64,000 nucleotides of DNA, from contig NZ_JAAXPG010000010.1 of the NCBI RefSeq assembly GCF_012396365.1, forward strand, positions 144,325 through 208,324, in the 5' to 3' direction. Both the position numbers and the translations under genes were made by a program. Of the stretch, positions 18,010 to 27,436 are shown piece by piece. Under the pieces are notes generated by a model. It saw only the letters and a program-made list of their open reading frames with translations, was not told where the DNA came from and did no database searches. Origin of the DNA: Nocardiopsis alborubida (GTDB lineage Bacteria > Actinomycetota > Actinomycetes > Streptosporangiales > Streptosporangiaceae). Positions within the stretch are counted from its first letter, which is position 1. Every line of letters starts with the position of its first letter.

Positions 18010-18042
18010 TCACGTGTCAGGGCAGGCGTTCGCCCCACACGG

Positions 18043-18504
18043 TCAGTTGCCCGCCGGTTCCCCGCCCTCGCGGTGCTCGGACGCTCCCTCCCGCGGGTCC
18101 GACTGCTGCCCGACCGCCTCCAGGACCGTGTCCCGGGTGCGCAGCACGAGGCAGACCAGCGCGACCAGCGCGGCCGTCAGAGCCCATCCCAGCTTGGCGG
18201 TGGCGTCCTGGGCGCAGGCCCCCGGGTCGGGAACGAAACCGGGATCGTTCCACGGGAGGCCGCGTCCCAGCACGGGCGGGCACGCCTGTTCCTCTTCCGG
18301 ACCGGCGTCCAGCATCCAGGCGAACCAGGAGGCGTCGGTCACCAGGAGCAGGAGGACCGCGGCGAAGCCACCCCAGATCCCGCAGAGGAGGGCCCAGCGC
18401 CAGAGAGGGTCCTCCGGAGCGTGCGTCCGCACCATGAAGAGGACTCCGAAGCCCAGAAGGACCACCAGGCACAGGGCCAGCATGAAGGCGAGTTCCCCGG
18501 ACAT
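18043..18504 (-). CDS. Small membrane protein of unknown function
   Basis: A 153-residue protein I do not recognise. Three hydrophobic helices are evident: residues about 4-25 (LAFMLALCLVVLLGFGVLFM), 37-57 (WALLCGIWGGFAAVLLLLV) and 104-121 (LGWALTAALVALVCLVL). The 45-residue loop between helices 2 and 3 is Pro/Asp-rich with two cysteines (QACPP and PGACAQD), so it may face outside and be disulfide-bonded. The ATG start has AGGAG at proper spacing. It lies just downstream of smc and may be read from the same direction, but an 81-base gap separates them. Confidence 0.65.
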   Translation of the reverse strand: MSGELAFMLALCLVVLLGFGVLFMVRTHAPEDPLWRWALLCGIWGGFAAVLLLLVTDASWFAWMLDAGPEEEQACPPVLGRGLPWNDPGFVPDPGACAQDATAKLGWALTAALVALVCLVLRTRDTVLEAVGQQSDPREGASEHREGGEPAGN

Positions 18505-18585
18505 CCCACTCCTGTCATCCCCACACGAACCGGCTGAGGGATGCTACCGGTCACTGCAGTGGCCGCGAGTGGCCGGATCCGGCCG

Positions 18586-21500
18586 TCAGGCGGGGCGCTC
18601 CAGCTTCTGGCTGATCACCTGGGAGATGCCGTCTCCCTGCATCGTCACGCCGTACAGCGCGTCGGCCGCCTCCATGGTGCGCTTCTGGTGGGTGATCACG
18701 ATCAGCTGCGAGGCGGCCCGCAGCTCCTCGAAGATCACCAGCAGGCGCTGGAGGTTGGTGTCGTCCAGGGCCGCCTCGACCTCGTCCATCACGTAGAACG
18801 GGGACGGCCGGGCCTTGAAGATCGCGGCCAGGAAGGCCACCGCGGTCAGGGAGCGCTCGCCGCCGGAGAGCAGCGACAGGCGCTTGACCTTCTTGCCGGG
18901 CGGGCGGGCCTCCACCTCCACCCCGGTGGTCAGCATGTCCTCGGGCGAGGTGAGCAGCAGCCGCCCCTCGCCCCCGGGGAAGAGCCGCCCGAAGATCGCC
19001 GCGAACTCCCGCTCCACGTCCAGGTAGGCGGAGGAGAACACCTCCTGCACCCGGGCGTCGACCTCCTGGACGATGTCCATCAGGTCCCGGCGGGTCTTCT
19101 TGAGGTCCTCCAGCTGGGCGTTGAGGAAGGCGTGCCGCTCCTCCAGCGCCGCGAACTCCTCCAGCGCGAGCGGGTTGATCTTGCCCAGCTGGTTGAGCTG
19201 GCGCTCGGCGGCCTTGGCCCGCTTGGCCTGCACCTCGCGCACGTACGGCAGCGGGACCGCGTCCTCCTCGGCGTCGCCCGGAGGGGGCACGGGCACGTTC
19301 GGCCCGTACTCGGCGACGAGGGTGGGCACGTCGACGCCCATCTCCTCGCTCGCCCTGACCTCCAGCTGCTCCAGGCGCAGACGGCGCTCGGCCCGGGCCA
19401 CCTCGCCGCTGTGCGCCGAGCTGGTGAGCTTCTCCAGGTCGACGGACAGCTCGCGCACGCGGGCGCGCACGGTCCGCAGCTCGGCGTCGCGCGCCTCCTT
19501 GTCCGCCTCGGCGGCGGCGCGCTCGGCCTCGGCCGCGGCCAGGGACACCGCGATCCGCTCCAGGGCCAGGCGGGCGCCCTCGGCGGCGGCCTCGGCGATG
19601 GTGGCCTGCGCGGCGCGGGTGCGCCGGCGCTCGGCGGCGCGCTCCATGGCGCGGCGCTCCTCGAAGGCCTGGGCGCGCAGCTGCTCGGCGCGGCCCGCGA
19701 TCGAGCGGGCGCGCTCCTCGGCGGTGCGCACCGACAGGCGGCGCTCCATCTCGGTGGCGCGGGCCCGCGAGGCCTGGGCGGCGAGCTCGTCGCGGGTCTC
19801 GGGGTCGGGAGCGTCCTCCTCGATGGAGGCGGCCACCTCCTCGGCCTCGGCCAGCTCCTCCTCCAGCCGCTCCAGCTTGGCGGCCTCCTCGCCGCGCGCG
19901 GCGGCGGCCTTGGCGGCGGCGGCCGCGTACCGCTCGGACTCGGCCTCGGCGGAACGGGCCTGCCCGCCCAGCTTGCCCAGCCGCTGCGCGGACTCGTTGC
20001 GCCTGCGGTCGCCCTGGCGGCGGCGCGCGGTCAGCTCCTCGACCCGGGCGGCCAGGTCGGCGCGCTCGTGCCTGCGCTCCTCCAGCTCGGCGGCGATCCG
20101 CCCGGCGGCCTCGGTGGCCGTCTCCAGCCTCCCGGCCGCCTCGTCCACGGCCGCCTGGACCTCCAGCAGGCTCGGCGCGGCGGCCGAGCCGCCGTGCACC
20201 AGCGCGGCGGAGAACACGTCCCCCTCGGGGGTGACTGCGCGCACGCCGGGGACCTTGCGGACCAGGTCGCGGGCCGCGTGGGCGTCGGCCGCCAGCGCGG
20301 TGCGGTCCAGCAGGGCGGTGACCGCTCCGGTCAGGTGTTCGGGGGCCACGACGGCGTCGAGGGCGTAGCGGGCCCCGGAGGGCAGCGCGGGCCACTCCCC
20401 CCGGGGCACCGAGGGGACGGCCTGGGCGATGACGATCCCGGCGCGGCCCGCGTCCTCGGACCGGAGCAGGTCGAGCGCGGCCACGGCGGTGTCGGGGTCG
20501 CTGACCGCGACCGCTCCGGCGGCCGTGCCGAAGGCCGCGGCCACGGCGGTCTCCTGTCCGGACTCGACCTGGACGAGGGCGGCCAGGCTGCCGAGCATCC
20601 CCGGCAGGCCTGCGCCCAGGAGGGTGTCGGCGCCGTCCTTGTGCGCCAGCCCCAGCTCCAGGGCCTCCTTGCGCGCGGCGAGCGCGGCCCGCTCGCCCTC
20701 GGCGGTGCGCTCGGCGTCGCGCAGCCGGTTGATCCCGGCGTCGGCCTCGGACAGGCGGCGGGCCGCCTCCTCCTGGGCGGCGTCGAGCTCGGCGTCGCCC
20801 TCGTCGAGACCGGCCGCCTCCTCGGCGGCCATCTCGTACTCGGCCTGGGCCCGCTCCGCGCGTTCGGCGGCCTGGCGGGCGGACTCCTCCAGCCGGGTGA
20901 TCTCGTCCCCGTTCGAGGCCAGTCGGCCGCGCAGGCTCTCCACCCGCGCGGACAGCCGCACGAGGCCCTCACGGCGCTCGGCGGAGGCGCGGTTGGCGGC
21001 CTCCAGCCGCTTCTCCTCCCGGTGCAGGGCGTCCTCGGCGGCGGAGCGCTCGGTGACGGTGGCCTCCAGGGCCTCGCGGGCCTCCTCCAGACGGGTGAGC
21101 AGCTCCTCCTCCTGGGCGGCGGCCTCCTCGGCCTCCATCTCCAGTTCCTCGGGGTCGCGGCGGTGGACGGGCTCGTCGGAGACGGAGACCAGGTTGCGGT
21201 GGCGCTCGTTGGCCAGGCCGCGCACGGCGTCCAGGCGCTCGGTCAGGCGCGACAGCGCGTGGTAGGTCTCCAGGGCGCGGGCCAGGGCGGGCGCGGCCTC
21301 GGCGGCCTGCGCCTCCAGCTCGGTCTCGCGCTCCTGGGTCTGGGCGAGGGCGGCCTCGGCGGCCCCGCGGCGGGCGAGGACCTCCTTCTCGTCCGCCTCC
21401 TCCTTGGCCAGCTGGCCGGTGAGGGTGACGATGTCGTCGGCGAGCAGGCGCAGGCGGGCGTCGCGCAGGTCGGCCTGGATGACGGCGGCCCTGCGGGCCA

Positions 21501-22137
21501 GCTCGGCCTGGCGGCCCAGGGGCTTGAGCTGGCGGCGCAGCTCCGCGGTGAGGTCGGTGACCCGGTCCAGGTTGCCCTGCATCGCGTTGAGCTTGCGGAT
21601 CGCCTTCTCTTTGCGCTTGCGGTGCTTGAGGATGCCCGCGGCCTCCTCGATGAGGGCGCGGCGCTCCTCGGGACCGGCGTGCAGGACGGTGTCCAGCTGC
21701 CCCTGGCCGACGATGACGTGCATCTCACGGCCGATGCCGGAGTCGCTGAGCAGGTCCTGGATGTCCAGGAGGCGGCAGGTGTCGCCGTTGATGGCGTACT
21801 CCGAGCCGCCGTTGCGGAACATGGTCCGCCGGATGGTGACCTCGGTGTAGTCGATGGGCAGCGCACCGTCGGTGTTGTCGATGGTGAGGCTGACCTCGGC
21901 GCGGCCCAGCGCCTGGCGGGTGGAGGTGCCCGCGAAGATGACGTCCTCCATCTTGCCGCCGCGCAGGGACTTGGCCCCCTGCTCCCCCATCACCCAGGAC
22001 AGGGCGTCCACCACGTTGGACTTGCCCGAGCCGTTGGGACCGACCACACAGGTGATCCCGGGCTCGAAACGCAAAGTGGTGGCCGACGCGAACGACTTGA
22101 AGCCGCGCAGCGTCAGATTCTTCAGGTACACCCACAC
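18586..22137 (-). CDS. smc: Chromosome segregation protein SMC
   Basis: Condensin ATPase of 1183 residues that organises and separates chromosomes. The head is split: Walker A GPNGSGKSN (33-41) near the N-terminus, and signature LLSGGERSLTAVAFL with Walker B YVMDEVEAALDD near the C-terminus. Between them are two very long Ala/Glu/Arg-rich coiled coils and a central hinge with glycine-rich turns around residues 500-650. Length and layout are normal. The partners ScpA and ScpB are not in the window. Position near acyP, mutM and rnc is the usual actinobacterial order. Confidence 0.97.
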   Translation of the reverse strand: MWVYLKNLTLRGFKSFASATTLRFEPGITCVVGPNGSGKSNVVDALSWVMGEQGAKSLRGGKMEDVIFAGTSTRQALGRAEVSLTIDNTDGALPIDYTEVTIRRTMFRNGGSEYAINGDTCRLLDIQDLLSDSGIGREMHVIVGQGQLDTVLHAGPEERRALIEEAAGILKHRKRKEKAIRKLNAMQGNLDRVTDLTAELRRQLKPLGRQAELARRAAVIQADLRDARLRLLADDIVTLTGQLAKEEADEKEVLARRGAAEAALAQTQERETELEAQAAEAAPALARALETYHALSRLTERLDAVRGLANERHRNLVSVSDEPVHRRDPEELEMEAEEAAAQEEELLTRLEEAREALEATVTERSAAEDALHREEKRLEAANRASAERREGLVRLSARVESLRGRLASNGDEITRLEESARQAAERAERAQAEYEMAAEEAAGLDEGDAELDAAQEEAARRLSEADAGINRLRDAERTAEGERAALAARKEALELGLAHKDGADTLLGAGLPGMLGSLAALVQVESGQETAVAAAFGTAAGAVAVSDPDTAVAALDLLRSEDAGRAGIVIAQAVPSVPRGEWPALPSGARYALDAVVAPEHLTGAVTALLDRTALAADAHAARDLVRKVPGVRAVTPEGDVFSAALVHGGSAAAPSLLEVQAAVDEAAGRLETATEAAGRIAAELEERRHERADLAARVEELTARRRQGDRRRNESAQRLGKLGGQARSAEAESERYAAAAAKAAAARGEEAAKLERLEEELAEAEEVAASIEEDAPDPETRDELAAQASRARATEMERRLSVRTAEERARSIAGRAEQLRAQAFEERRAMERAAERRRTRAAQATIAEAAAEGARLALERIAVSLAAAEAERAAAEADKEARDAELRTVRARVRELSVDLEKLTSSAHSGEVARAERRLRLEQLEVRASEEMGVDVPTLVAEYGPNVPVPPPGDAEEDAVPLPYVREVQAKRAKAAERQLNQLGKINPLALEEFAALEERHAFLNAQLEDLKKTRRDLMDIVQEVDARVQEVFSSAYLDVEREFAAIFGRLFPGGEGRLLLTSPEDMLTTGVEVEARPPGKKVKRLSLLSGGERSLTAVAFLAAIFKARPSPFYVMDEVEAALDDTNLQRLLVIFEELRAASQLIVITHQKRTMEAADALYGVTMQGDGISQVISQKLERPA

Positions 22138-22498
22138 CTCCCACGACGGTCACCGTTGATACACAGCGCGACCACCTAAGGGTGCCACGAAGCGGTGACC
22201 GGAGGGTGGGGTTCGGGCTGGTGTCCCCGATCGGACGGCCTAGGGGCCCGCGCCCCGGCGGGGAGGAGGGGGATGTCCGGCGGACACGGAGGGTTGTGAC
22301 AGGGCCCGCCGGGTACAACGGTAAAAAGGCCGCAAGGGAAAGGAAAAACTGCGGCGAAGCGGACTTGAGGACAGCGACCCGGCCCGTCGACGGCCCCGGC
22401 CAGGGACGCCTGGCTTGCGCGTTCGGCGTCCCCGTCAGTGGGTCGACCACATCGGAGAGAACAGCTCTGGCTGTGCCCGAAACGTCGACGGCGTCAGG
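22138..22498. other. Intergenic region upstream of smc
   Basis: 361 bases without a gene. On the minus strand a 6-bp stem (GCCGCA/TGCGGC, 22329-22355) followed by a run of five U could be a weak terminator for the small coiled-coil gene. The smc promoter should lie between it and 22137. Confidence 0.45.
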
Positions 22499-22690
22499 TC
22501 AGGCGAGCGCCGGCTCGCGGTCGGTCGCGCCGGAGGCGGCATCGGTGACGGCCATGCTGAGCTGGTCGTTCCGTGCCTGGAGACGGCTGATCTCGTCCTC
22601 AAGGTCGCGTACCCGGTTCTGGAGCCGCCGCACCTCCGAGACCATCCGAGGGTCGGAGACGCCGACGTGGCCAAACAGAGCCTTCGCCAT
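22499..22690 (-). CDS. Small coiled-coil protein, actinobacterial family of unknown function
   Basis: A 63-residue protein. Its N-terminus MAKALFGHVGVSDPRM resembles small uncharacterised actinobacterial proteins I have seen encoded near smc or mutM. Residues 17-48 (VRRLQNRVRDLEDEISRLQARN) are a clear leucine-heptad coiled coil, so it likely dimerises or binds another coiled-coil protein. No catalytic motif is present. The ATG at 22690 has GGAGG nine bases upstream; the longer frame upstream lacks support. Function unknown; linkage to smc is suggestive only. Confidence 0.75.
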   Translation of the reverse strand: MAKALFGHVGVSDPRMVSEVRRLQNRVRDLEDEISRLQARNDQLSMAVTDAASGATDREPALA

Positions 22691-23055
22691 GATGTGGGTC
22701 CTCCACACTGAGTGACCAGTGATAATCCGCGCACGTGATGTCCCGTGGAAAGCCGACCGATGGTGGTCCGGCCCGGGTGGAAGATCTGCGCGATGTGTCT
22801 TCCAGAGTCTCACTGTGCGCGCCGCTGGTCAAGATTGGATTACGACAGTCCGTAACGGCCACAACCCGGACAGGTATTCCGGGCAGGTGACAGCGCACGA
22901 TCCGAACACGGCTACCCCGGGTCCAGCCGGAACGCGCGGACCGGTGACACACGCCGCGCGATGGTCGCCTCACACCCCGCGAGACCCTGCCGCGAGTCCC
23001 TGGGGACCGCCGCGGTCGTGCGGTGTGCTCGAATCGCGTTACCCCACAAGCATAC
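22691..23055. other. Intergenic region between acyP and the coiled-coil gene
   Basis: 365 bases without a recognised gene. An AT-richer patch near 22825-22850 may hold the promoter of the coiled-coil gene. I see no conserved RNA or repeat. Confidence 0.5.
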
Positions 23056-23343
23056 TCACCGTTCGGCGAATCCGGTGAACGTCCCCCCAGACGAGGACCA
23101 ACGTTCGACCACGGAGTCCACACGACCGGGTGTTGCACCGCCCCTGAGATGGCCAAGAAGGCGCTCGCACGCCTCCCTGGGGCCCTCGGCGACCACCTCG
23201 ACGCGGCCGTCCCGGAGGTTCGTGGCCGCCCCGTCCAGGCCCAGTTCCAGCGCCTTGGACCGTGTCCACCAGCGGAAACCCACGCCCTGCACGTGCCCGC
23301 GCACCCACGCGGTCATCCGGACGGCCTCGACCTCGTCCCCCAC
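23056..23343 (-). CDS. acyP: Acylphosphatase
   Basis: A small (95-residue) enzyme that hydrolyses carboxyl-phosphate bonds. The catalytic Arg is in the phosphate loop [11 protein letters not shown] and the catalytic Asn in [15 protein letters not shown]; the usual alpha/beta sandwich length is kept. It lies 61 bases downstream of mutM, a linkage repeated across actinobacteria although no functional tie is known. Confidence 0.95.
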   Translation of the reverse strand: MGDEVEAVRMTAWVRGHVQGVGFRWWTRSKALELGLDGAATNLRDGRVEVVAEGPREACERLLGHLRGGATPGRVDSVVERWSSSGGTFTGFAER

Positions 23344-23404
23344 GGACGGACTCCTTACTTACCTGGCAGACACACTTTGCTTTCCGACACGCCAAAGGCC
23401 CTTT

Positions 23405-24259
23405 TCACTTCCGGCCGCGCGGCGCCCTCTGACAGGTCGGGCAGCTGTAGGAGGAGCGGTTCATGAACGCCTCGCGGACGATCAGGGCGCCGCACCGCCC
23501 GCACGGGCGGTCGCGGCGGCCGTAGGCGTTGAGCCCGCGCTCGAAGTAGCCGCTCTCACCGTTGACGTTGACGTACAGGCCGTCGAAGGTGGTGCCGCCC
23601 ACCTCCAGGGCCTCGGTCATCACCTGGCCCACGTGGCCCAGCAGCTCCACGGCCTCGGCGTCGGACAGCCCCCGCGTGGAGCGCGCCCAGTGCAGCCGGG
23701 ACCGCCACAGCGCCTCGTCGGCGTAGATGTTGCCCACGCCGCTGATCAGCGACTGGTCCAGCAGCGCCCGCTTGACCTCGGTGCGCCGGGCCCGCAGCGC
23801 CCGCACGAAGTCCTCCGCCGCGAAGTCCGGATCCAGCGGGTCCAGGGCGATGTGGTCCACCGACGAGGGCACGTCCTCGCGCACCCCGGGCACGTCCACC
23901 ATCAGGTGGCCGAAGGTGCGCTGGTCGACGAAGCGCAGCTCGGTGCCGTCCGACAGGGGCAGGCGCACCCGCAGGTGCTTCTCGTCGGGCTTGCCCTCGG
24001 GCTGGACCAGCATCTGCCCGCTCATACCCAGGTGGGTGAGGAGCATCTCGCCGCTGTCCAGGACGAGCCACAGGTACTTGCCGCGGCGCCGCGCGGCGGT
24101 GGGCACGCGACCCGACAGGCGGGCGGCGAAGTCGGCGGGGCCGGGCAGGTACCGCCGCACCGCGCGGGGGTGCAGGACCTCGACGGCGCCGACGGTGCGG
24201 CCCAGGGCGTGTTCGGCCAGGCCTCGTCGGACGACCTCGACCTCGGGGAGTTCGGGCAC
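23405..24259 (-). CDS. mutM: Formamidopyrimidine-DNA glycosylase (Fpg/MutM)
   Basis: Bifunctional base-excision enzyme that removes 8-oxoguanine and FaPy and nicks the AP site (284 residues). The catalytic Pro at position 2 and Glu at 3 are in [13 protein letters not shown]; the conserved lysine is in [12 protein letters not shown]; the helix-two-turn-helix shows [16 protein letters not shown]. The C-terminal zinc finger has four Cys (CGRCGALI...SYSCPTCQR). The GTG start is fixed by the need for Pro directly after the initiator; the open frame runs 47 codons further upstream through rnc. Only seven bases separate it from the rnc stop, so the two are co-translated. Confidence 0.97.
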   Translation of the reverse strand: MPELPEVEVVRRGLAEHALGRTVGAVEVLHPRAVRRYLPGPADFAARLSGRVPTAARRRGKYLWLVLDSGEMLLTHLGMSGQMLVQPEGKPDEKHLRVRLPLSDGTELRFVDQRTFGHLMVDVPGVREDVPSSVDHIALDPLDPDFAAEDFVRALRARRTEVKRALLDQSLISGVGNIYADEALWRSRLHWARSTRGLSDAEAVELLGHVGQVMTEALEVGGTTFDGLYVNVNGESGYFERGLNAYGRRDRPCGRCGALIVREAFMNRSSYSCPTCQRAPRGRK

Positions 24260-24266
24260 CGCCGAC

Positions 24267-25025
24267 TCACCCCTGCCCGTCGCCGGAGACGGCACCGGCC
24301 GCGCCCGCCGTGTCGGCGGCGGCCTCGGAGCGGGCCTTGATGGCCTTCCACGCGGACTCGGCGGCCTGCTGCTCGGCCTCCTTCTTGCTGCGGCCCTCAC
24401 CCAGGCCGTAGCTCTCCCCCGCGACGCGGACCGTCGCGCGGAAGGTCTTCTGGTGGTCGGGGCCGCTCTCGTCCACGTGGTACTCGGGGACGCCGAGCAT
24501 CTCGGCGGCGGTCAGCTCCTGGAGGGAGGTCTTCCAGTCCAGGCCCGCGCCCAGTCCGGAGGCGGTGGCGATGAGCGGGTCGAAGAGCCGGTGCACGAAC
24601 TCCGAGGCCACGTCCAGACCGCGGTCCAGGTAGACGGCGCCGATGACGGCCTCCAGGGTGTCGGCGAGGATCGAGGACTTGTCGCGGCCCCCGGTCCCCT
24701 CCTCACCGCGGCCGAGCCGGATGTAGGCGCCGACGCCCAGCCCGCGGGCGACGTCGGCGAGGGCGCGCATGTTGACCACGGCGGCGCGCAGCTTGGCGAG
24801 CTGGCCCTCGGGCAGGTCGGGGTGCTTGCGGAAGAGGGTGTCGGTGACCACCAGGCCGAGCACGGAGTCCCCGAGGAACTCCAGGCGCTCGTTGGTGGGC
24901 AGGCCGCCCTTCTCATAGGCGTAGGAGCGGTGGGTCAGCGCCCTGAGCAGGATCTTCGGGTCGACTTCGACCCCGATGGCCTGGTGGAACGCCTTGGCTT
25001 CGGAGACGGGGAGTTGGCTGGCCAC
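24267..25025 (-). CDS. rnc: Ribonuclease III
   Basis: Double-strand-specific endoribonuclease that processes rRNA and other duplex RNAs (252 residues). The nuclease domain carries the signature [15 protein letters not shown] and the second metal-binding box [13 protein letters not shown]; the double-stranded RNA-binding domain occupies about 165-235 ([20 protein letters not shown], then [18 protein letters not shown]). GTG at 25025 is chosen, seven bases after GGAAG; the frame stays open to 25163. It is the first gene of the rnc-mutM-acyP block. Confidence 0.95.
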   Translation of the reverse strand: MASQLPVSEAKAFHQAIGVEVDPKILLRALTHRSYAYEKGGLPTNERLEFLGDSVLGLVVTDTLFRKHPDLPEGQLAKLRAAVVNMRALADVARGLGVGAYIRLGRGEEGTGGRDKSSILADTLEAVIGAVYLDRGLDVASEFVHRLFDPLIATASGLGAGLDWKTSLQELTAAEMLGVPEYHVDESGPDHQKTFRATVRVAGESYGLGEGRSKKEAEQQAAESAWKAIKARSEAAADTAGAAGAVSGDGQG

Positions 25026-25552
25026 TCGTTCACTTCCCTGTTCGTACGCGCCGGGCGGCGGCGCGCGGACGGCTGGAGTCGGGTGCGGCCCCCGCGGCTC
25101 CGCCAGGGTGCTCGAAAACGAGGTGACCGTCGCGGGAGGCTCCGCTCCCCCGGCAGCCACCACGAACTCGGGAACCCGGGAGAGCCCGGACCGCTGTGCG
25201 GCGCGCGGACGCTCCCGCGCGCCGGTGCTCGTCGTGTATCACGCTTTGTTCCTCGGCATCACTCTACAAACCCGCGTGCGGCGGCGCTCGGGGAGCACGA
25301 GGACAAGGGGCGGAATCCGTGCGGACACCGGCCGCGCACACGGGGCGGCACGGACACGGGCACGTGACTCAGCACGTGCGCGGGCACGGTCGCTCCGGCC
25401 GGGGACGGACGGTGACAGCACTTCGGGGCGGACCCTTGTACGGAGTCCGCCCCGAGATGGCTGGGGAATCGGGTACGAGGACCCGAAGCCCGTCATCCGC
25501 CAGACGCGTTCGGCCGCGGTGCGCAGGACCAGCGGTGTGATCCACTGCGCGC
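25026..25552. other. Intergenic region between rpmF and rnc
   Basis: 527 bases, unusually long for this block. It includes the rpmF terminator (25423-25455). The rest shows no convincing coding bias, although the frame of rnc stays open to 25163, so the true rnc start could lie further up. No RNA gene was recognised. Confidence 0.5.
25423..25455 (-). terminator. Terminator after rpmF
   Basis: A perfect 11-bp stem TCGGGGCGGAC (25423-25433) with an 11-base loop, about 100 bases past the rpmF stop. Confidence 0.55.
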
Positions 25553-25729
25553 CTAGGCCGGGTTGGTGACCTGGCGGTTGTTGTAGGTGCCGCAGGTCGG
25601 GCACGCGATGTGGGGCTGCTTGGGGTCGCGGCAGCGCGGGCAGTTGACCAGCACCGGGCGCGACGCCTTCCACTGGGAACGGCGGGTCCGGGTGTTGCTC
25701 CGCGACATCTTCCGCTTCGGGACGGCCAC
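25553..25729 (-). CDS. rpmF: 50S ribosomal protein L32
   Basis: A 58-residue zinc-ribbon ribosomal protein beginning [20 protein letters not shown]. Four cysteines (NCPRC and ACPTC) mark it as the zinc-binding form. GTG start with AGGAGGATTGAA directly upstream, an optimal ribosome site. It follows the DUF177 gene by 137 bases, the standard bacterial pairing of YceD (DUF177) with L32. Confidence 0.96.
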   Translation of the reverse strand: MAVPKRKMSRSNTRTRRSQWKASRPVLVNCPRCRDPKQPHIACPTCGTYNNRQVTNPA

Positions 25730-25866
25730 TTCAATCCTCCTGGGTCACCCCCGCGCGGTCGCGGGAGGTCGCTTCTCTCGGTCACCCCGCGCACTGTGGC
25801 GGGGAAGGTGTGCCCCGGTCGGCGGGGGCGCGCCCGGGGGCGGCCGTCCGCGATCGGTTCACGAGC

Positions 25867-26442
25867 TCATCGTTCGCCGGGCTCGTCCGCGATCTCGCGG
25901 AGCGCCTCCCAGCGCGGGTCGATGTTGTCGCCGTGGCCGTGGTCGGGCCCGGCCTCGGCGAGTTTGGCACCGCACTCGGCGCACAGGCCGGGGCAGTCCG
26001 GACCGCACAACGGTGTGAGCGGGAGCGCGAGCACGACGGCGTCTCGGACCACGGGCCCGAGGTCGAGGAGATCGCCCTCTAGATAGTAGTCCTCATCCTC
26101 GTCGCCCGCGTCCTCGTCCGTCCCCGCCACCTCGCCCTCGTCGGCGGAGTACCGGTACAGCTCCTGGAATCCGGCCTCGACGCCGTCCGAGATCGGGTCC
26201 AGGCAGCGCGAGCACTCCGCGGTGAGCTGGCCGCGGATGGTGCCGGTGACGAGGACTCCCTCCATCACCGCCTCCAGGCGCAGGTCCAACTCGACCTCGC
26301 TGCCCTCGGGCACGGCCGCCATCGCCGTGGCGAACGCCTCGGGGACGGTCACGATGCGGTTGACGGTCCGCATCGACCCCGGCTGGCGGCCCAGCTGGCG
26401 GGTGTCGACCACGAACGGGTCACGAGGGTCTAGACGAGACAG
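25867..26442 (-). CDS. YceD/DUF177 family protein
   Basis: About 191 residues. DUF177 proteins are linked to rpmF in nearly all bacteria and are involved in 23S rRNA metabolism. Visible features: SRLDPRDPFVVDTRQLGRQPGSM at the N-terminus (split here by family position), a CxxC-like CSRCLDP, an acidic stretch (GTDEDAGDEDEDYYLEGD), then LGPVVRDAVVLALPLTPLCG and a second cysteine cluster CPGLCAECGAKL. The start is uncertain: homologues begin at the SRLDPR segment, where only CTG (26442) or ATT are available; the nearest ATG is at 26532 and gives an arginine-rich extension unlike homologues. Confidence 0.85.
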   Translation of the reverse strand: MSRLDPRDPFVVDTRQLGRQPGSMRTVNRIVTVPEAFATAMAAVPEGSEVELDLRLEAVMEGVLVTGTIRGQLTAECSRCLDPISDGVEAGFQELYRYSADEGEVAGTDEDAGDEDEDYYLEGDLLDLGPVVRDAVVLALPLTPLCGPDCPGLCAECGAKLAEAGPDHGHGDNIDPRWEALREIADEPGER

Positions 26443-26638
26443 GGTAATCGGGCTTTCACGAGGATTGCGGGCGCAGCACCGAACGCGCGGGAGGCGTCGC
26501 GTGCGACGGGCGCGAGCGGTGTCGGGGCACACCGAGAACCGGCGGTACCCATGGTCAAACCGAGATTGTACCCAGCATGTACCCCGCCGCCCAAATCAGC
26601 CCCGGCCCGACGGAGAAAGAGGCGGCGGAGCCAGGCGC

Positions 26639-27133
26639 TCAGCGGCCCTCGGAGTCCCTCCGCGCGTACTTCTCGCGCAGGCGCTCCTGGACGTGGGGGG
26701 TGACCAGGCTGGAGACGTCCCCGCGGTGCTGGGCGATCTCGCGCACGAGGCTGGAGGACAGGAAGGAGTACTGCGGGTTCGCCGTCATGAACACGGTCTC
26801 CACCCCGGATAGCTGGTAGTTCATCTGGGCGATCTGGAGCTCGTAGTCGAAGTCGCTGACCGAGCGCAGGCTGCGGACGATGGTCTCGATGCCGTTCTCC
26901 CGGCAGAAGTCGACGAGGAGGCCGTCGAACTCGCTGACCCGGACGTTGTCGAACTCGGCGGTGCCCTCCCGGAGCATGTCGAGCTTCTCCGGGACCGTGA
27001 ACAGGCCGCGCTTGTTGACGTTGTTGAGCACGGCGGCGACGACCTCGTCGTACTGCTTGGCCGCCCGGCCGATGATGTCGATATGACCGTAGGTCACCGG
27101 GTCGAAGGAACCCGGGCAGACGACACGGCGCAC
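26639..27133 (-). CDS. coaD: Phosphopantetheine adenylyltransferase
   Basis: Penultimate enzyme of coenzyme A synthesis: transfers AMP from ATP to 4'-phosphopantetheine (164 residues, normal). Nucleotidyltransferase motifs: CPGSFDPVTYGHIDII (TxGH box) and the ISSTxVR equivalent FLSSSLVREIA; SDFDYELQIAQMN is also typical. It starts with GTG. It is downstream of rsmD with a 303-base gap, the standard rsmD-coaD order. Confidence 0.97.
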   Translation of the reverse strand: MRRVVCPGSFDPVTYGHIDIIGRAAKQYDEVVAAVLNNVNKRGLFTVPEKLDMLREGTAEFDNVRVSEFDGLLVDFCRENGIETIVRSLRSVSDFDYELQIAQMNYQLSGVETVFMTANPQYSFLSSSLVREIAQHRGDVSSLVTPHVQERLREKYARRDSEGR

Positions 27134-27436
27134 GGTGGATCGCCCCTTTCAGCAGCTACGTTCGGGTACCGCGATCGTAGGGCTTGGCCTCGGCCCGGAT
27201 TCGGGCAACACCCGTTTAGCGGTCGTCTTCGTCCGTGGTCGGGACGTGTGCGCGCTTTCGGCGCACGGCCTGCCATGACGGCCGAAGCGGGCTTCCCCCT
27301 CCCGAACCGGAAACCGCCCCTGACCGTTTTCCTACCCCGCTTCCCGCCTTCGTCCGGGAGGCGCGCCGGGGCGGGGCCCGGGGCGTGCGGGGTGGGCGCG
27401 AGGTCCGCGCGGAGTGGAACCTGTGTGGTGCGGGCG
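27134..27436. other. Intergenic region between rsmD and coaD
   Basis: 303 bases without a gene. It should contain the rsmD terminator and coaD promoter, but I see neither a strong hairpin nor a clear -35/-10 pair. Confidence 0.4.

Noticed and set aside
15176..18013. Minus-strand open frame of 945 codons opposite the subtilase
   Set aside because: Shadow of a gene with an intact Asp-His-Ser triad; composition is Gly/Val/His-rich without any domain.
18541..22179. Plus-strand open frame of 1212 codons opposite smc
   Set aside because: Mirror of the coiled-coil codons of smc; Leu/Gly/His-rich repeats only.
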